From Paragyromitra xinjiangensis (Eukaryota > Ascomycota > Pezizomycetes > Pezizales > Discinaceae): 64,000 nt of DNA. Each line of letters opens with the position of its first letter. Within the stretch, counting starts at the first letter, position 1. Of this stretch, positions 47,502-61,200 are shown piece by piece. The stretch covers positions 310,001 through 374,000 of the forward strand of contig JBCAMK010000020.1 in assembly GCA_038503065.1 (NCBI GenBank), written 5' to 3'. The notes below the pieces were generated by a model. It was not told where the DNA came from. It made no database searches and was given only the letters and a program-made list of their open reading frames with translations. The position numbers and the translations under genes are program-made.

Positions 47502-48238
47502 CTAACATATCTTTTTTACGCATGGAGGGGTTTGGCGTTGGATGGAAAGGGTGATGGATAGAGGGGAGTTGGCTCATAGCTCGTGGTGTCGCGTCAAGTA
47601 GTATCGTATGACGCTGTAGACTAAAAGCGGTGGATATAGTAAGCGATCACACTGCTTTAAAACTCATATGCTTTACCGGTAAGATAATAGTCAAATATTA
47701 TTTGTCATTTGCCTAGTCGTGTGATTTTTTCTAAAACCCAGGAAACCGACTGCGAACTAGAGGTTTTTTAATCGTGGGAATGAAGCTTGGTAAAGAACTA
47801 GGATAGAATGACCTTTCCCAGATACGAACCCATAAGAACATCACGTCGAGGCCAAGTCATTAAAATAACACGACGAATAACACTATAGCACTAAGACCGA
47901 GGAGCTTCAACTATGACCAGCCATAAACTCTGTTACACAGCAGCCTTCATAAAATATCACTCGATCCATCTCCCGCGACCATCTTTGACCCCATCTCACA
48001 CAACACAACACACATACACAAACTCAAAGATAAAACCCGTTTCATTGTTCTGCCACGGACCCGCCAGTAGCAGTTGCCCGCTCTTCAATTCCTTGCTGAC
48101 TGGCTTAAAAATTACAATTATCACCTCACCCACCCACCTTTCTGCCATTCTACACTACAGACTACGTCCTGTGATCCTTGAGACATCCCATCGAGCTATC
48201 TTAACAACCCAACACCATCATGAAACCTCCAAGCTAGG
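47502..48238. other. Intergenic region
   Basis: It lies between tRNA-Lys and the 3' end of the CTNNBL1 gene. A long + strand ORF at 47913-48425 overlaps the end of that gene and shows no domain, so it is taken as chance. No RNA gene was recognised. Confidence 0.4.
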
Positions 48239-50372
48239 CTATAGGAAGCTAACAAGCGTACTCAACATATCCTTCGTCAACTTCTGTTCCTCATCCTTCT
48301 CATCCATCATGCCATCAATCTGCTCTATACCAAAGTCAGCAGGTATCCCACACAATCGTACCGCTAAACATACCTTGCAGCGTCGTCCTCACATCCCCCA
48401 ACCCCATGCTCTCACTTTCCAATAAAGTCTTAACCTTCTTCCTCGCACCATCATCCTCCGCACATAACCATGCTAAACATAAATCCGTCATTTGCAGCCC
48501 AAATAACCCAGCGTCGAGTCGTCTCGAGAACCATTCTTCTGCCATATCCTCCGTCTCTTCGTCCTCCATTCGGCCCTTCTGCTCCGCAATCTCTTTATCT
48601 ACAACTGCCATCCGCGCGCTGTATTGGCGCCGTAGAGTAAGTAGTTTACCGATCTTCTCGTAATCCTTCTCGACGAACTTCGCCAGTGTTCTAATCCGCG
48701 CCGAGGACTCCGCAGGTAGTAGCATGAGTAGCGCCGCGAAGATACCGAGGAGGTGTTCTGTCGTCGCGGTATCAATCTTCTTCATAAACATGCCAAAGAT
48801 AGTCTTGAGGCCCGCAGCCTCTACAATACGCGCGCAGACGGTGCCGCCTTGTTGTCCGCCGACTGCGTGGTCTAGTAGTCGGAGTGCTCGGGGTTTACTC
48901 ATTTTCCCTTCGCGGAGCATGATGAGCGCGAGTTCGACTCCTTCGGCTTCTACGAACCTTTCTTTGCCGGCGACTTCGTCGACTATGCATGTTGTGCAAT
49001 CGAAGATGTTTTCGACGAATTCTTCTTCGTCGCCGCCTTTGACGGGGTCGCGTTTGCGGTAGGGGGAGAGGAGCTGGAGGAGGATGTCAACGCCGTTTAG
49101 TGCGACGAGGGCGGCGCGGTTGGTGGGTGAGGATTGGAGGAGGATGGCGAGGAGTTCTGCGGCATATTGTTTGTTTTGGGAGATGGGGGATTCGCGGGCT
49201 TGGATGCGTGTTAGGAGCCAGGGGAGTATGGGGGTGGTGGATACTATGAGATCGGCGAGGGATTGTTGGGAGGCGAGGTTCTCGAAGACGCCTATGGTAG
49301 TTAGTATGCTAAAGGGCTATGGAAGGTAAGGAAGGGACTTACTCAGTGTGTGGTAGACTCCGTGTCGGTCTGTTTCAATGCTCTCGTTCAGTCGTGATAG
49401 GTTCTGGGTTAGCATTTCGAGAAGCTGCGCCTCGACCATGCCGTCGACGAGGGCATTCCATTGCTCAGGTTCCGCTTCGACTTCGTCATCGGTGAGCTCA
49501 GAGATGACCTCGACGACATCGATAGCGATATCAGTATTCTCATGGGCAAGTAGACCAACAAGGGAGGCGAGACAGCCGAGTTTACGGAATTCAGCGAATA
49601 ACGAAGGATGTTCCGAGAGGACAGAAAGCGCTTTGATATCAGCATCCAGATCCGCTTCCGAGGCCATAAACCTGTACACATCACGACCCAATCAGCACAC
49701 AGAACTAAAAGGCGGGGGAGGAGGGGGTGAACAGACTTATGAGGATCATCTTCAAACTTCCCCCTCATCTCAGCATTCTTACTGATCTTCCTCTCGAACG
49801 CCAGTGCCATCTTCCTTAACCATGCTGCATCGATCTTTTCCGTCCCAGCGTCACCAGCCTCCCGTTCTCGCTCATCCACATAGTCCAAGATCTCAGCCTG
49901 CTCCTTATTCACACCTCCTCCAAAGAACCGTCCCCCCTCTTCATCCTCCTCCTCCGGCGCGACGTCAAAAAAGCCAGCCGGCAAAGCCGGACCCGCGTCA
50001 CCTCCATCCTCATCCTCAGAAACGGTTGCGGCTCGCGAGGCGCCCTTGCCGTTGGTTTCTAGCTTCGCAGACTTGTAGGCGGCGACTAAAGATTGCGGTG
50101 AGCTAAACATCGGATGAAGCAGGAAAGAAGGGTGGAAGGAGGGAAAGGGGATGATCGGCTGGTGGAGGAATTGAGGGGGGACGTACGTGCGTCTACCGAG
50201 GGTTCATGCTTGCGTTTCTTCGAGTTGGAGGACGAGGAGGGCTTTCCGGGGAGTGCTGGTTTCTGTCAATCACCTGCCCGTCAGCACGATCGAGCGATCG
50301 CAACCGAGATCGAAGGAAGCACCAGAACAGAAGGTGAGGACGAACCTTGAAGAGACTGTCTATGTCTGCCAT
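48239..50372 (-). CDS. CTNNBL1: Beta-catenin-like protein 1 (CTNNBL1)
   Basis: Six exons (50346-50372, 50187-50262, 49737-50085, 49343-49671, 48374-49291, 48239-48324) give 594 aa, close to the human length (563). The start MADIDSLFK-KPALPGK is followed by a basic KKRKHEP, AAYKSAKL, then an acidic stretch (EEEDEEGGRFFGGG). The armadillo-like core contains DAAWLRKMALAFERK, ADIKALSVLSEHPSLFAEF, LLAHENTDIAIDVVEVISELTDDEV, VFENLASQQSLADLIV and FDCTTCIVDEVAGKERFVEAEG, all characteristic of the family. CTNNBL1 associates with the Prp19/CDC5L spliceosomal complex in the nucleus. The first exon is only nine codons. The second junction, at AL-AAYKSAKL, was chosen by phase and splice strength. Confidence 0.92.
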
Positions 50373-51179
50373 GGCAGGCTGGCTGGGGGACGGGAGTGCT
50401 TAGAGTCGTGATTATTCGCGAGTGGCACTGGACTGTACTGGGGGTATTGTATGATTATTGGGGGTGAAGGAAAGGAGAGACTCGAACTGGAGAGTTGGTG
50501 GTGGAGGAGGCTCTTTGAAATGAGGGTTGGGAGGAGCGCGATAGCCAGGATGTCAGTTGGATCGTGGAGTGAAGGAACAGAACAGAACAGAGACAAGACA
50601 GGCAGAATAGAGACAGATCCAAACATCAATCTACGAGAAAAGAAAAAGAAGAAAGGGAAGAAAAGCAACTAGACCATCAATTCCTGTATCCCTTCCACTT
50701 TTCTATTTTAACTCCAATTCCCAAATCCTGCAGCGACGTTGAAATAGTTATCGAGGCTCGTCGGCCCGATCTGGCTCAGGAACACAGCATCAATGTCTTA
50801 TTTTACTTGTTATTACTATGAATCTCCGCCCGAACCTCCCCCACAGTCTCTTGGTGACGTGGTTCTCCCCAATATCATTTGTGATATTCTTTCTCTCCTC
50901 CCCCCACAGTGCCAATTTGCTCCCCTAACCCTCAACGGCCGGCCCGCATATACCTTTCTATTTATCCGAAACATGAAACCCTTCAAACACCCCTCCCCAA
51001 AAGCTGTGACTCCGGTCATCTATCTCGTGAGTCTTGTATAAAGAACCATCATCATCCCCTCCCTGAACTCCTACCGCACTCCCAAATGCTCCAATTGTTA
51101 CTCTGTCCCCCTATCCTATCCTAGCTCTCATATGCTTCTTTCCCGTCCCAATATTCTTACAGTCTGAATCGATATCATA
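50373..51179. other. Intergenic region
   Basis: This holds the promoter of CTNNBL1 (purine-rich on the + strand, hence CT-rich in the transcribed direction) and the 3' end of the transporter gene. No gene was seen. Confidence 0.45.
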
Positions 51180-53885
51180 TCAAATGACAACCATTATGCT
51201 GTAACATACGGTAGCCGTTAATGTTATTAACACTGCCGCGGCCTGTCAGTTTCAAGAACCCTCAACCTGAAAGCAAGGAAACGGGAAAAGGAAGGTGCAG
51301 CTCAAAAAAAAACAACACGAGCAACCCAAAAACCCAGCCTTCCCAAAACAACCAACCAGCCCACACCAAATATAATAAACCCGAATTTAAAATCCAAATA
51401 GTACTCACTTAAAGCATACTGCGCGAGCAATATCCTACCCATCCTAACACATCAGCACCCCCCCTCAAATTACAATCCCACGTGTCTCATCACGGGTGAC
51501 AACTTACGCAGACAACGCGCTCATCTCCACGCACCCTTCGGGTCCCAGGGGCGCAAATATATTCGTTAGATACACCTGCGCTGTAGCTGTCGGAGCTATA
51601 CACCAACCGTCAGCGCAACTAAACTTCCAACACCAACGCACATGCATTGACAGCTCCTACACGTGTCTCTCGGCAGGGTGGACAGGGAAGGCACGTACCC
51701 GCACTACCGATAATCAACACCAACTGCAGAATCTTGTTCGTGTCGGGGACCCAGTCAGTTTGCCTCGTGAGACCAGTGGTCCAAGCAATGCCAATGATCG
51801 GTCCTGCATGAGAGGTTAGAGCTGCTGACGGCTGCTACGCGGGAATGGGGTATTCCCGTTTTCCCACTCTATTGAAAAATAGTGGACACGAGGCTGCGTC
51901 AGATATATGGGTGGCGGTAATGATAGTGAGACGTGGGAGATATATTCACGTTGTGGGCTGATTTACCAACAACGGTATTCACCCACACCCAGTAGCGCTC
52001 TTGCTACCCATATATCTGCTCAAGTACCCACAAATCCCACCCGAATACACTTCCGAAGTCCCTCCAGCTTCATCCCGACTAGACCATGAAACTAGATAGG
52101 ACTCCAAGAAACGCCACAAGGCAGTTTTCTCCGCTCAAGAAGGGAAAAAAATACTCACCAATAATTAGCTTCAAAACCGCCATTAATGCCGCCGCCTTCC
52201 AAAATCCCTTCGGCAACCCACTCATACTCAACCTACTCAGCGCTGCCCCAAGCAACAGCATCCCAAGAACGGGTACTGTTGGCGCCGCAAAACCTGCGAT
52301 ATCCATCACGAAGTCTAGCGGCGGCTTCTGATCCGGCGCTGCTGGCATATCTACTCCTGCAGTTATCAAGAACAGTGCCTTAATTGGTGGGGCATTGGCG
52401 ACTACTAGGGAAAAGACCAAGGACAGAGAAGGGGGAGTTACGAAGGGCTGGATCGCAGTCCATATCCGGCGTGATAATGATGGGGCAGCAGTAATGGAAG
52501 GGGTAGACGTGGAGCTTGCGGCGATCATGGAGACCTCTTTGTGGCGAGCATCTATATCGGGGCTACTCACTCTGGTGATACCATGGGTGGTGGGGGAAGT
52601 GGTCTCGTCTGTGGCGTCAGCCCCAGATCCTTGAGTGGATAGTTGAGGCTTTCTTGTGGTGATTCGGGATATAATCTTGCGGGCACTGTCTGCCAACGAG
52701 AATCCTGATGGCTTGGGAATTGGTTTTGAGGGGATAGACTTCTCGATGTCTTGTGATTCCCGGGAGATGTTGAAATCTCTCTTTATTAGTTGGTACCCTC
52801 CGAGATTGAATCTGGGGTTGCGTCAATATCCGATCCGTAGCCAGGGGTGGGAAATTCCTCGAGAATGAAGAAAAACGAGTGCGAGAATGTGAAGAGGGAG
52901 TGAGATATAAACTAGTCACATACATGACGATCAACTGAACGACTATGAATATCGATGCATATGCAGTTCCAAGTTCAGGCTATTCGCATGAGGAGCAATT
53001 AGCTATCATTTCTCAAATTGGTTTTTTTGGTGGGTTGAGGAATTTCACATCTGTGTGTGGATTAAAGGGCTTCGATTTCCCCAATGTCGTGATGTACGCA
53101 ATCACCTAGCACAGAAAGAATCACCCATTAGCAGGCCTAAAAATCTTACATCAAATCTATATCCTCTCTTCCGCCAATGAAAATTTCACTTTCTCGATGA
53201 GCTGTGTGACCATGACTGTGACCACAATAGTAGGAAACCGGGCCGCACGAATAGGAATCGGCCTCACAACAAATGTTGCTAGGACGGACGATTCCGGATT
53301 GGGTTGATAACCCGACGAATACAAGTAGAGAAGAGACTTACGAGATCCCCCACGTTGCTAAAAGCCCCTGTTTGCATGATAGTGAGCTAAGCTACTCACT
53401 CACACTCTGGGAGAAATCGAGTGACACGAGTACGAACCAGCAGCCAAAACACCACTTCTCCATGTTGTCGGCACTGGCGTGAGCCACCTAACTATCAACC
53501 CAAAGACAAGACCCAGTGCTAAATAACCATCGCCCTCTTAGTTCCCAAGCCATTCTCGCTAATCTGCGGGTGGCAGTCCCAGAAATCTATGGTGCATGCA
53601 CACCTTGATAGAATGCCCCTGTGACAACGACCGATAGCACCGAGACCATGTCTTTGGAACCAAATGCAGGCAAAACGGTCGAGAAGATGAGTAGTGGAAG
53701 AAGTAAATTCATTATCATCGAGGCGTTCGCTTTACAGGCTTCAGGGGTGAGTATTCCTGAATGGAAAATAAATTAACTAGGCTTCTCAGGGCCACAGTGA
53801 TCCTAAATCTTCAGGAAAACGTCCTCTTAGCAAACACAATACCTTTCTTAGCGAAGAGAGCCCCTCCAGCGGCTATAATAACCAT
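51180..53885 (-). CDS. Auxin-efflux-carrier-like membrane transporter (Mem_trans, Ecm3 type)
   Basis: At least eleven exons: 53843-53885, 53604-53756, 53438-53518, 53342-53367, 53049-53105, 52924-52979, 52159-52811, 51699-51803, 51508-51595, 51409-51434 and 51180-51232; all join in phase (446 aa from the first in-frame ATG). The true 5' exon may lie further upstream, since the frame reads VSFKPIIKMVIIAAGG before that ATG. N-terminal helices include NLLLPLLIFSTVLPAF and WRSGVLAAGAFSNVGDL. A long loop with FNLGGYQLIKRDF precedes the C-terminal half: VTPPSLSLVFSLVVANAPPIKALF, TVPVLGMLLLGAALSRL, GIAWTTGL, LPTATAQ-like PTATAQVYLTNIF. Family PF03547; fungal relatives are ER or plasma membrane proteins of unknown substrate. 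Confidence 0.88.
51900..52019. repeat. Inverted repeat inside a transporter intron
   Basis: Perfect 13-bp arms, CAGATATATGGGT (51900-51912) and ACCCATATATCTG (52007-52019), lie in the longest intron (51804-52158, 355 bp) of the transporter gene. The host intron is much larger than its neighbours, as expected if a small element inserted. Confidence 0.65.
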
Positions 53886-56100
53886 CTTTATGATAGGTTT
53901 GAACGAAACAAAGATAACTAGTCATTTATTGTACCTCAACAGACATCATCCGATGTTCATCAAGGCCCAAATTGTCAGCCTTTGAGCATTCCTTGCTGTC
54001 ATTCTTGGGAGAAACACGGTAGTTTCTAACCTGTACCGATTCCAATAGTGCTTCTGGCCATTTCTCCGAGAAATGCTTGTTTCTTGGGTTCGTTGATTTG
54101 ATTCGAACTTCGGAGAAGAGAAAAAAAACGGGTTTGACAAATACTGGATTGAGCAGGAACGCCGAACTGTTACGTTCAATTATCTCCTCGGAGTCTTTTC
54201 TTTTACAACCTCGATCATGGAACCTTTTTTCATTACTTTTTTCCTCAGTCACGAGGGACGGCTTAATCGATTCACTGAGCTTGGTGAGCTGGCCGGCTCG
54301 CAGTTCCGGTTCAAGAACTAAGAGCTGCGCATAGTTCTCGCTTGGTTAGTGCGATGCGGGAGTGCGGATGAGCATCCCAATGGCTTGGTTAGCGGTTGAA
54401 ATTACCAAGGGAACAGGAAGTAATTCGGCTTTCTTGCTACAATGGACCTATCAATTCATCTAAAGCTATCGGGATGCTCAATCTCATCCCTTCCGAACCC
54501 TACGGAAATGGTCGGTAATCGGGTTGTACTTTCGCGTTGCGAGGAGGTCTCGCGCTAGGAGGAGACGAGAAGACGAAATAGGTAGATTTTCGTCCCCGTG
54601 AAGTCACAGGGGACCTCGTGACGTGATTTCTGTCAACTATTTCGCTGCTTTTGTAGATTGATTAGTCGTTAATTTCAAGTCTCGATTAGGAAAGGTTGGG
54701 ATGTTATCGTGATTCAGCACGATTGGCGTGGACCCTCGTGAAAACCTTAACCCTAAGCTGAATCTCACGACCTTTTTCACGCCGTTACTAACAGCGATCC
54801 CCATGTCTAAGAAGGCTGACTGGGCTGAATATCAGTCCTTCTCATGTGATCTCACTAATAATCAACGTCATGGAGAAAATTCAAGATGATCTCACCCTTC
54901 GCCACCTTGATAGGCGTAGCGCCAGCGCCCAGGTACAACCAGAGGGATGAGGGCTTTAGACGTTTACTCAGTCACTTATTCCCGCCAGTTCTGGAGGTTC
55001 ATTAACGGTCAACCTTATGTCCCAAGTAGGAAAGGACGGATTGTTACTGGGAACCCTCCTAATTGGGTTTCACTGGAATGGGATACTGGATTATCAGAGC
55101 AGAGGAATCCAGAATTATCCACGCCCCTCGCTCGTCTGGATACCTCCTTTCATCAATTAGCGATACTTTGGGAGACTTTCTTAATTCTTCGCGTCGTTTC
55201 TCAGGTCGCGTCGCGTTTCGTTTCGTGGTGGTGAATTCTTGATTGGCCCCTTGCAGCTGAAATGTTTCCCCTACTCTCGTTTCCTATTATTCTATTACAC
55301 CACTTTACCCATATGCAGCCTTATTAGACCCACCTCAACAATCTTTATCGGGCGACTGCCGTATTATTGCGACCATTTTGGGCCTATTTTGGATAGAGAG
55401 CCAAGGCTAATCTGGAAATCCCACGAGAAACGACGAGGGAAACCCCTTCATTCCGTCTCTTTTTCTCTCTTGATTCCTTTCAATATCTTTCTTTTCTTCA
55501 GTTAAAATTCTCTCTGGTATGTGGCAGGAGATCTCCTAGATTCTTCAAGTATTTTTCCTGCATCTTTGAGGAATTTGATCGAGATTTAGGTATACTTTAC
55601 CGGGGTTCTCTTGGGGACACCATCAATCTTTATACCATCTACTCGAGGGGTTTAGCCATATCTCTTCCCCTCCTCCCCTCTCTTTTTTTCTTCTTTCCCT
55701 TTATTGAGTCTACGGTCTTTTATTCGACAGCATCACTGTCCAGGTTCCTTCTGGTTTTTTTGTTTTTTCCTTGCAGGACCAGGTGTCACTCATTTCATCG
55801 TCACTGCCCCAACTGTCCCTCCGACCCTGTGCATCAGATCGGTCCAGCTATACAGCCCTCTTTCACTCAGCAACCAGGCCAAGAAGCCACTACAATCTTT
55901 TATATTGTCTAACAATTTCTATTTATTCCGCACTCAATAAACTTCCCCTGATACCTCCGGTGCGCTGTACTGTCTGCCTGTCTGCCTCGTCACACTTTTA
56001 CACTATATTGTCCCCAGATCCACCAGCCCCCCGTCTCTTCTTCCCTGTCTGCAAATCTGCCAAAACCCTTCGGCAAGTTCCAGCCCAGATCTTGTATTAA
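53886..56100. other. Divergent promoter region between the transporter and the TEA factor
   Basis: About 2.2 kb separates the two divergent genes. It includes any missing first exon of the transporter (towards 53930-54000) and a long CT-rich leader before 56101. Between about 55520 and 56100 there is no ATG on the + strand, which fits a long clean 5' UTR; short uORFs occur further upstream, for example at 55261. No protein domain was recognised in the ORFs of the region. Confidence 0.5.
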
Positions 56101-58250
56101 ATGGATTCCTTTCCATCCCTCCACCAGTACGGCACCTGTATCTCCACACCCGTTTATCAGGCGCTTCTAGAAAGCTCCCACCAACACTATAACCACCACA
56201 GTCACCCTTCCTTGTCTACCCCGTCAATCGTGCCTTCCCACATTGTTCCCAGCGTTGTACCCCGTGCCACAAGCTATAATACAGCCCGGAGAGCCCTGGA
56301 GGAGACTTCGCACAATTCTGTACAAACACCTCCTTCGCAAGCAAGCGCACATCTACCTACTCCTACTAGTCCGCAAAACTCAAATAAAAAGATCCACGCA
56401 AAGCTGGATCAAAAAAGACGTTCTCGCGGCGCAAGAATTCACGGTACGGTGGCTGCCCCAAGTCATAAAACGCTGGCGGCTGCAGTGCAGCAGGACCTGG
56501 TCCCGTACCATCAGTACCGGGCACGCCAGAGGAGAGATGCAAGTATGGAAGGGGAATCTGTATGGGACGAAGAGTTAGAGGAGGCGTTTATGGAAGGTAA
56601 GTTTGTCTAAGACAACTAAAAACGAATAATCTTGGCTAAAGTACATGTGGGATAAAGCTATCCAAAAGATTCCAAAAATTGGACGACGAAAGTTGTCTAT
56701 GGAAGGAAAGCCTTGTGGGCGCAACGAATTGATTGCAGACTACATTTTCAAAGTTACTGGAAAACGACGGACACGAAAGCAAGTTTCGAGTCATATCCAA
56801 GTCCTCAAAAATCTGTTGCGCAATAACCCTGATTGTGAGTTGTGCCGCATCTCTCAGCGCTTCTAGAAACCGTTTCGTTAGCTGGGGGACACTCTTAGCT
56901 AACCTATTAATAGTCATGAAACATGTTACTACCGACAAGCCTATGTCGGGGTGGGATGCTGACACCGATAATTGGAACGTCGATAGTCCCGACGCTGTGA
57001 ACCAACCAAGTCCCGCCCATTCAACAGGCTCACTGCCTATCGATGCTGGGGATCTCCAAGAGTCAACCCGATACCAAGACTCACCAGGGTATTACCCACA
57101 ATCAAACTATCCGCTTTCCGATGCACCGACAGTGAAGCCATTAAATTTCGCGATGTGGGTCGGTTCCCCGAATCAAACAGGAGGTGTGGAAGGATGTTTT
57201 CACACCTACACCCGTCTCTCGCAGGCAGATGTTGTCCAACCTGCCCCTGCGGCATCGCTGTCGTCAATACCGCAATGGAAAATTCGCTTTCCCCACGTTG
57301 CCGAAGTTCTCGAAAACCCCGAGTCAACCAGCACATGCCCTATGATACATTTCCAATCAAGTATCTCGGTCTTGTCTTCGATGCCTTCCCAGTCCTCGGT
57401 CCTCTGCACCGAGTTTGAAGTGATCTCATCCAACCCTGCATACGAGGAATATGATTGGGAATGTGTCACACGCATCTATGCACCCGGCAAAAAAGTCTGG
57501 GAGCTCTCCCATGCTGTACCTGCAACCGATGAGCTGGATGGAAGCAGGAAGCTCACACTGCCGTTCGCGAGCGATTTTTGGGCTGCATTTTACACCGGAC
57601 TCTCATCAGCCCAACAGGCCGATGATTCTACTACAGTCGACAGGGAACGCCTGCGCCGTAGAAGAAGCAAGGAAGCCCGCGCTGCGATCAAGGGTATTAC
57701 GGTCGTACAGGAGCTTTTCTCAACAGCCCTATCGGGTACAGGGATCAAGCAAAGAAGCGCCATGTTTATTTGGGAGTTCACGAAAGCGGAGTCCGGAAGC
57801 CCAGTGGGGAAGACAACTTGGAGGGAAATAGTCGCACAGTCGCCGATGGTGGCCAACGTTATCCCTACTGCGACAACAACATCTAATTGCTCACCAAATC
57901 TTGGGGTTGTGGATGACGTGGATTTGAAGGTTGATAGCTGGGGTCAACTGCCACTGTCTCCGTTCGACCCGCTTTCGCCGATGTCGCTGTCTTCATACTA
58001 CGCCATGGGCTCTAATATGTTCCCTGCACAGCAGGAGCAACAGGGCTCTTCGTTGGAAGATGTTAATTTCGCGTTTCTCCAGCCGCCGCACCAAGTGTCG
58101 TGTGCGTCTACACTACCATCTTACAGTGCAGGACTACTCTCCTCGACTGGAGCTGTCATGCCAGACCCGTCAGAGTATTTCGCGCAGTGGCCGCAGGGGT
58201 TCTCTCCGGTCTCGGTGGTTGATCATGGAGACGCTGGAGGGGTGGTATGA
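56101..58250 (+). CDS. TEA/ATTS-domain transcription factor (AbaA/TEC1 type)
   Basis: Exons 56101-56596, 56658-56834 and 56914-58250 join in phase to 669 aa. The TEA domain spans about residues 154-222 and crosses the first intron: [24 protein letters not shown], then [33 protein letters not shown], with the DNA-recognition helix motif intact. The N-terminus is Ser/His/Pro-rich. The C-terminal region has an activator-like fold region ([62 protein letters not shown]) before a Pro/Gln/Ser tail. In Aspergillus AbaA controls conidiophore development, and yeast TEC1 drives filamentation. The exact orthology is not settled from sequence alone. Confidence 0.93.
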
Positions 58251-61200
58251 TGCGGAAGGGCTCCCGCAACGTGCGATGATTTGTAATGTAATATGAGGTG
58301 TTTGGATTTCGTCTGGTGTTATTTGGCTTTTTTTTTGTTTTTATCGGTGTACTTGGATTATATGTGGCGCGATGCTTTTTGCTATGTTTCTGTGAGATAA
58401 ATTATACCTTTAGCTAAGTTTCTTTTGTTCTTATTTTCTTTTATTATTATAGGGGGGGTTTCTCGGAAATTTTGTATTCTCGCGGCTTGACGCCATTTCC
58501 TAATCAATCTTAAAGAGATAACTACGCAAGCTTTTTCTTCTTCTGCGTAGAGTACTCGAATTAAGATTAATGTCATGTTGGTGCACCCTCCCAGCATGGT
58601 CATGCCGCTATCGTACATATGTATGCACTCACTCAGCCCTGCTTAGGTAGTGAACCCACCTTTATTCCCACGTATCCCTCACACGGCGCTCGGCACGAAA
58701 TCTCAGAATCTACCGTAGACCGGCGCTCAGTAGCCGTTTGCCGGGGATGCAATAGGGAACCACTCCAATCCTATGGATTCTCGGGCTTACAGTACGATAA
58801 CGGTATAGTACGTGGATAAGCATCTTTGGTATCTAGAATCAAGCCTTTAAAACCAAAGATGGGGGGTAATCAGCATTGACTAATGGGTCCGCCTTGCATA
58901 GACAGGGCAACTATAGCCTAGGGCTATCGCGTAGTTTGGGAGTGTTGGTGGTTTAAGAATATCACGTCAGACTGCATGGACGTGGCGTTGAAGTACGGAA
59001 GAGGAAGCTGGATCTCAGCCCTACGAGCGTGAGCGGAATATCGATCGTGGCTTTTTCAAGGCTGATTTTGTTTGGTGAGATGTTTGAGTTGGGAGGTGTG
59101 GTAACACAGAGATGGTGTGGTATTGGTGGGGGGGGGGAGTTTTGATTAATAAACTCAGAGTGTTGATATAGACAGAGTGTACTAATTATGGTACGGAGAA
59201 GACTCCCCTGCAACACGATAGGTGGAGAGCCAGATGCTATTCCGAACTTGACTGAGGCTGTGCAGGCGTTGTTACTATTGTTGAGCCACGACTAGTTATC
59301 CATGTCACGTCACATCACTCGACCGGCCAACCACAGATACCTCGTTTTGACCCAATCCACGCCTGACTAAGACCGTCGCGGTAGAACTCTGGTCCCTGGA
59401 TTGAGTTGGAGGTAGACGCGGGTCAGCAACCACAGACGCGTCCGTCCCAGCCCCCCAACATCATGTGTAACTAGAGTAACCCTCACCGGACTGACTGGGT
59501 ATCCTCCTATAGGCAAGTACCTTAATTATAGTTTCTGGCTCGCTTATCGGTGGGTTTATAGGACGTTATATTTCGAACATTGCAAAGCCACTGAACCCGA
59601 TTGGCCAGTGTAGGACGGAAGAGAGTAATTGATTGCGAAAGATTACCCCGGATATTTCGAGAAGGGCTCAGTTTGCGGGTAAGTCGATCTGTTCCGACTT
59701 TTTGCATGACAGTATTCTTAGCTCTTCTCGCAAGATCTGGTTTATGATATCTACTGCATGCATGCAGATAGATCCTGCGTATGTTATAGTCGCCGTTTCA
59801 ACCCCATGCTAGAAATACTAGGGTCTCCAACCCGAAAGCTTGTTTCGTGCTCTCATTTTTGGAATATCGTTTCTATAAGGTTCCCTTCCCCACTTACTCT
59901 TAACGCCGAAAGCTACATGTCATGGGTGACAAACTACCCGTGAGAACTATAATTTCTCGTCACCTTACATTATCTGGTAGCTCATCATACCCCGCATCAC
60001 TCACCGGTAATCTGCATCAGCGTCTGAGGGAAAATCCTCTGGGGAGGGTAAATATTAATATCACTAATCCAGGGAATATTCAATATATAGCCATCTCGGC
60101 TAGTGGCTGAAAAAAACTGCCACGGTGACTCGTATGGGACGTCAAACCACATTAACCATCTTAGTTAGATCCTAGCGGGGACTTGTTGACCCGCAGCCCC
60201 GAATCGGCGACCTTGGACGCAATCTCGGTAAACTAGGGAGATGGATATAACCAAAGGGGAGTCTAATCTCGGCAACCTCCATCATTTCGAGACAAGCTTC
60301 GCAGTCTTTTGTGGTCTAGATTTTCTGCAGAGCTTGACAAAATCAGTAGTTGTTTAAGGGAGATGGAATTGATACGGAACCCATATCCGCTGCCGCGTTC
60401 TACGGCGAGTGATGGGCTGTGATCCTGTCTACTTGACTTGTCCGTCATTACGTATCACTCGATACACAAGCAGGGAGATTGCATGTCCTCAGGGCCAATC
60501 CAGTCCAATCCCACGAAATTAGTCACATAAGGTTCGGTCACGGCGCTACAAGTTAGCCAGACCCAGTTTAATTATATTTCGAATTAGATATATCCAATCT
60601 GCTTAGAAACTAAACCCGCCTCGTGCGATCACATGCCAAATCCGCCACACATGCCCATAATAGCACACAACTCTTGGCACATATAGCCTTCAACACGACC
60701 AGCCACCAAAAGCCCCGAGTGCCTTAAGATCTAATAAAATCCAAGTACCCATCGACTCAAAATAGAATCTGATAAGATCTAATGGGCGTTGCCGCCAAGA
60801 CCCACGAACCCAACAATAGAGGGGGAGCAGCAACATCTATAAGGGTACGTTCAACGTCTGCAAACTTGCTTACTGGTTGGCCCGATATAACCCCGGAGTA
60901 GTGTGCAAGCACAAGAAGGCGCAGCCGTAGCGTGCTATTTTTGACGAACATTGGATAGGCAATATCTCGAAGAGATCCAGGGCATCGAAGATCGTGAGTA
61001 TTCCATCCTACTCGGAGCAGGTATATCGGGACAACAAGGAGCAGGAAAAAACAGGGGTGGAACCCAATGGGTTTGTGGGATCAGATCTAGCCAACATCAA
61101 GAGCATACGTTATCAGGTGCTTTGTGCTTGTCACCCTGGTATATGCAGGGGGGGAAGGAGGGAAGCTAGATTCCCAGATGTGAATGAAACTGTACAAGAT

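Noticed and set aside
47913..48425. 170-codon + strand ORF at the end of CTNNBL1
   Set aside because: It is antisense to the last CTNNBL1 exons and shows no domain; a shadow of the real gene.
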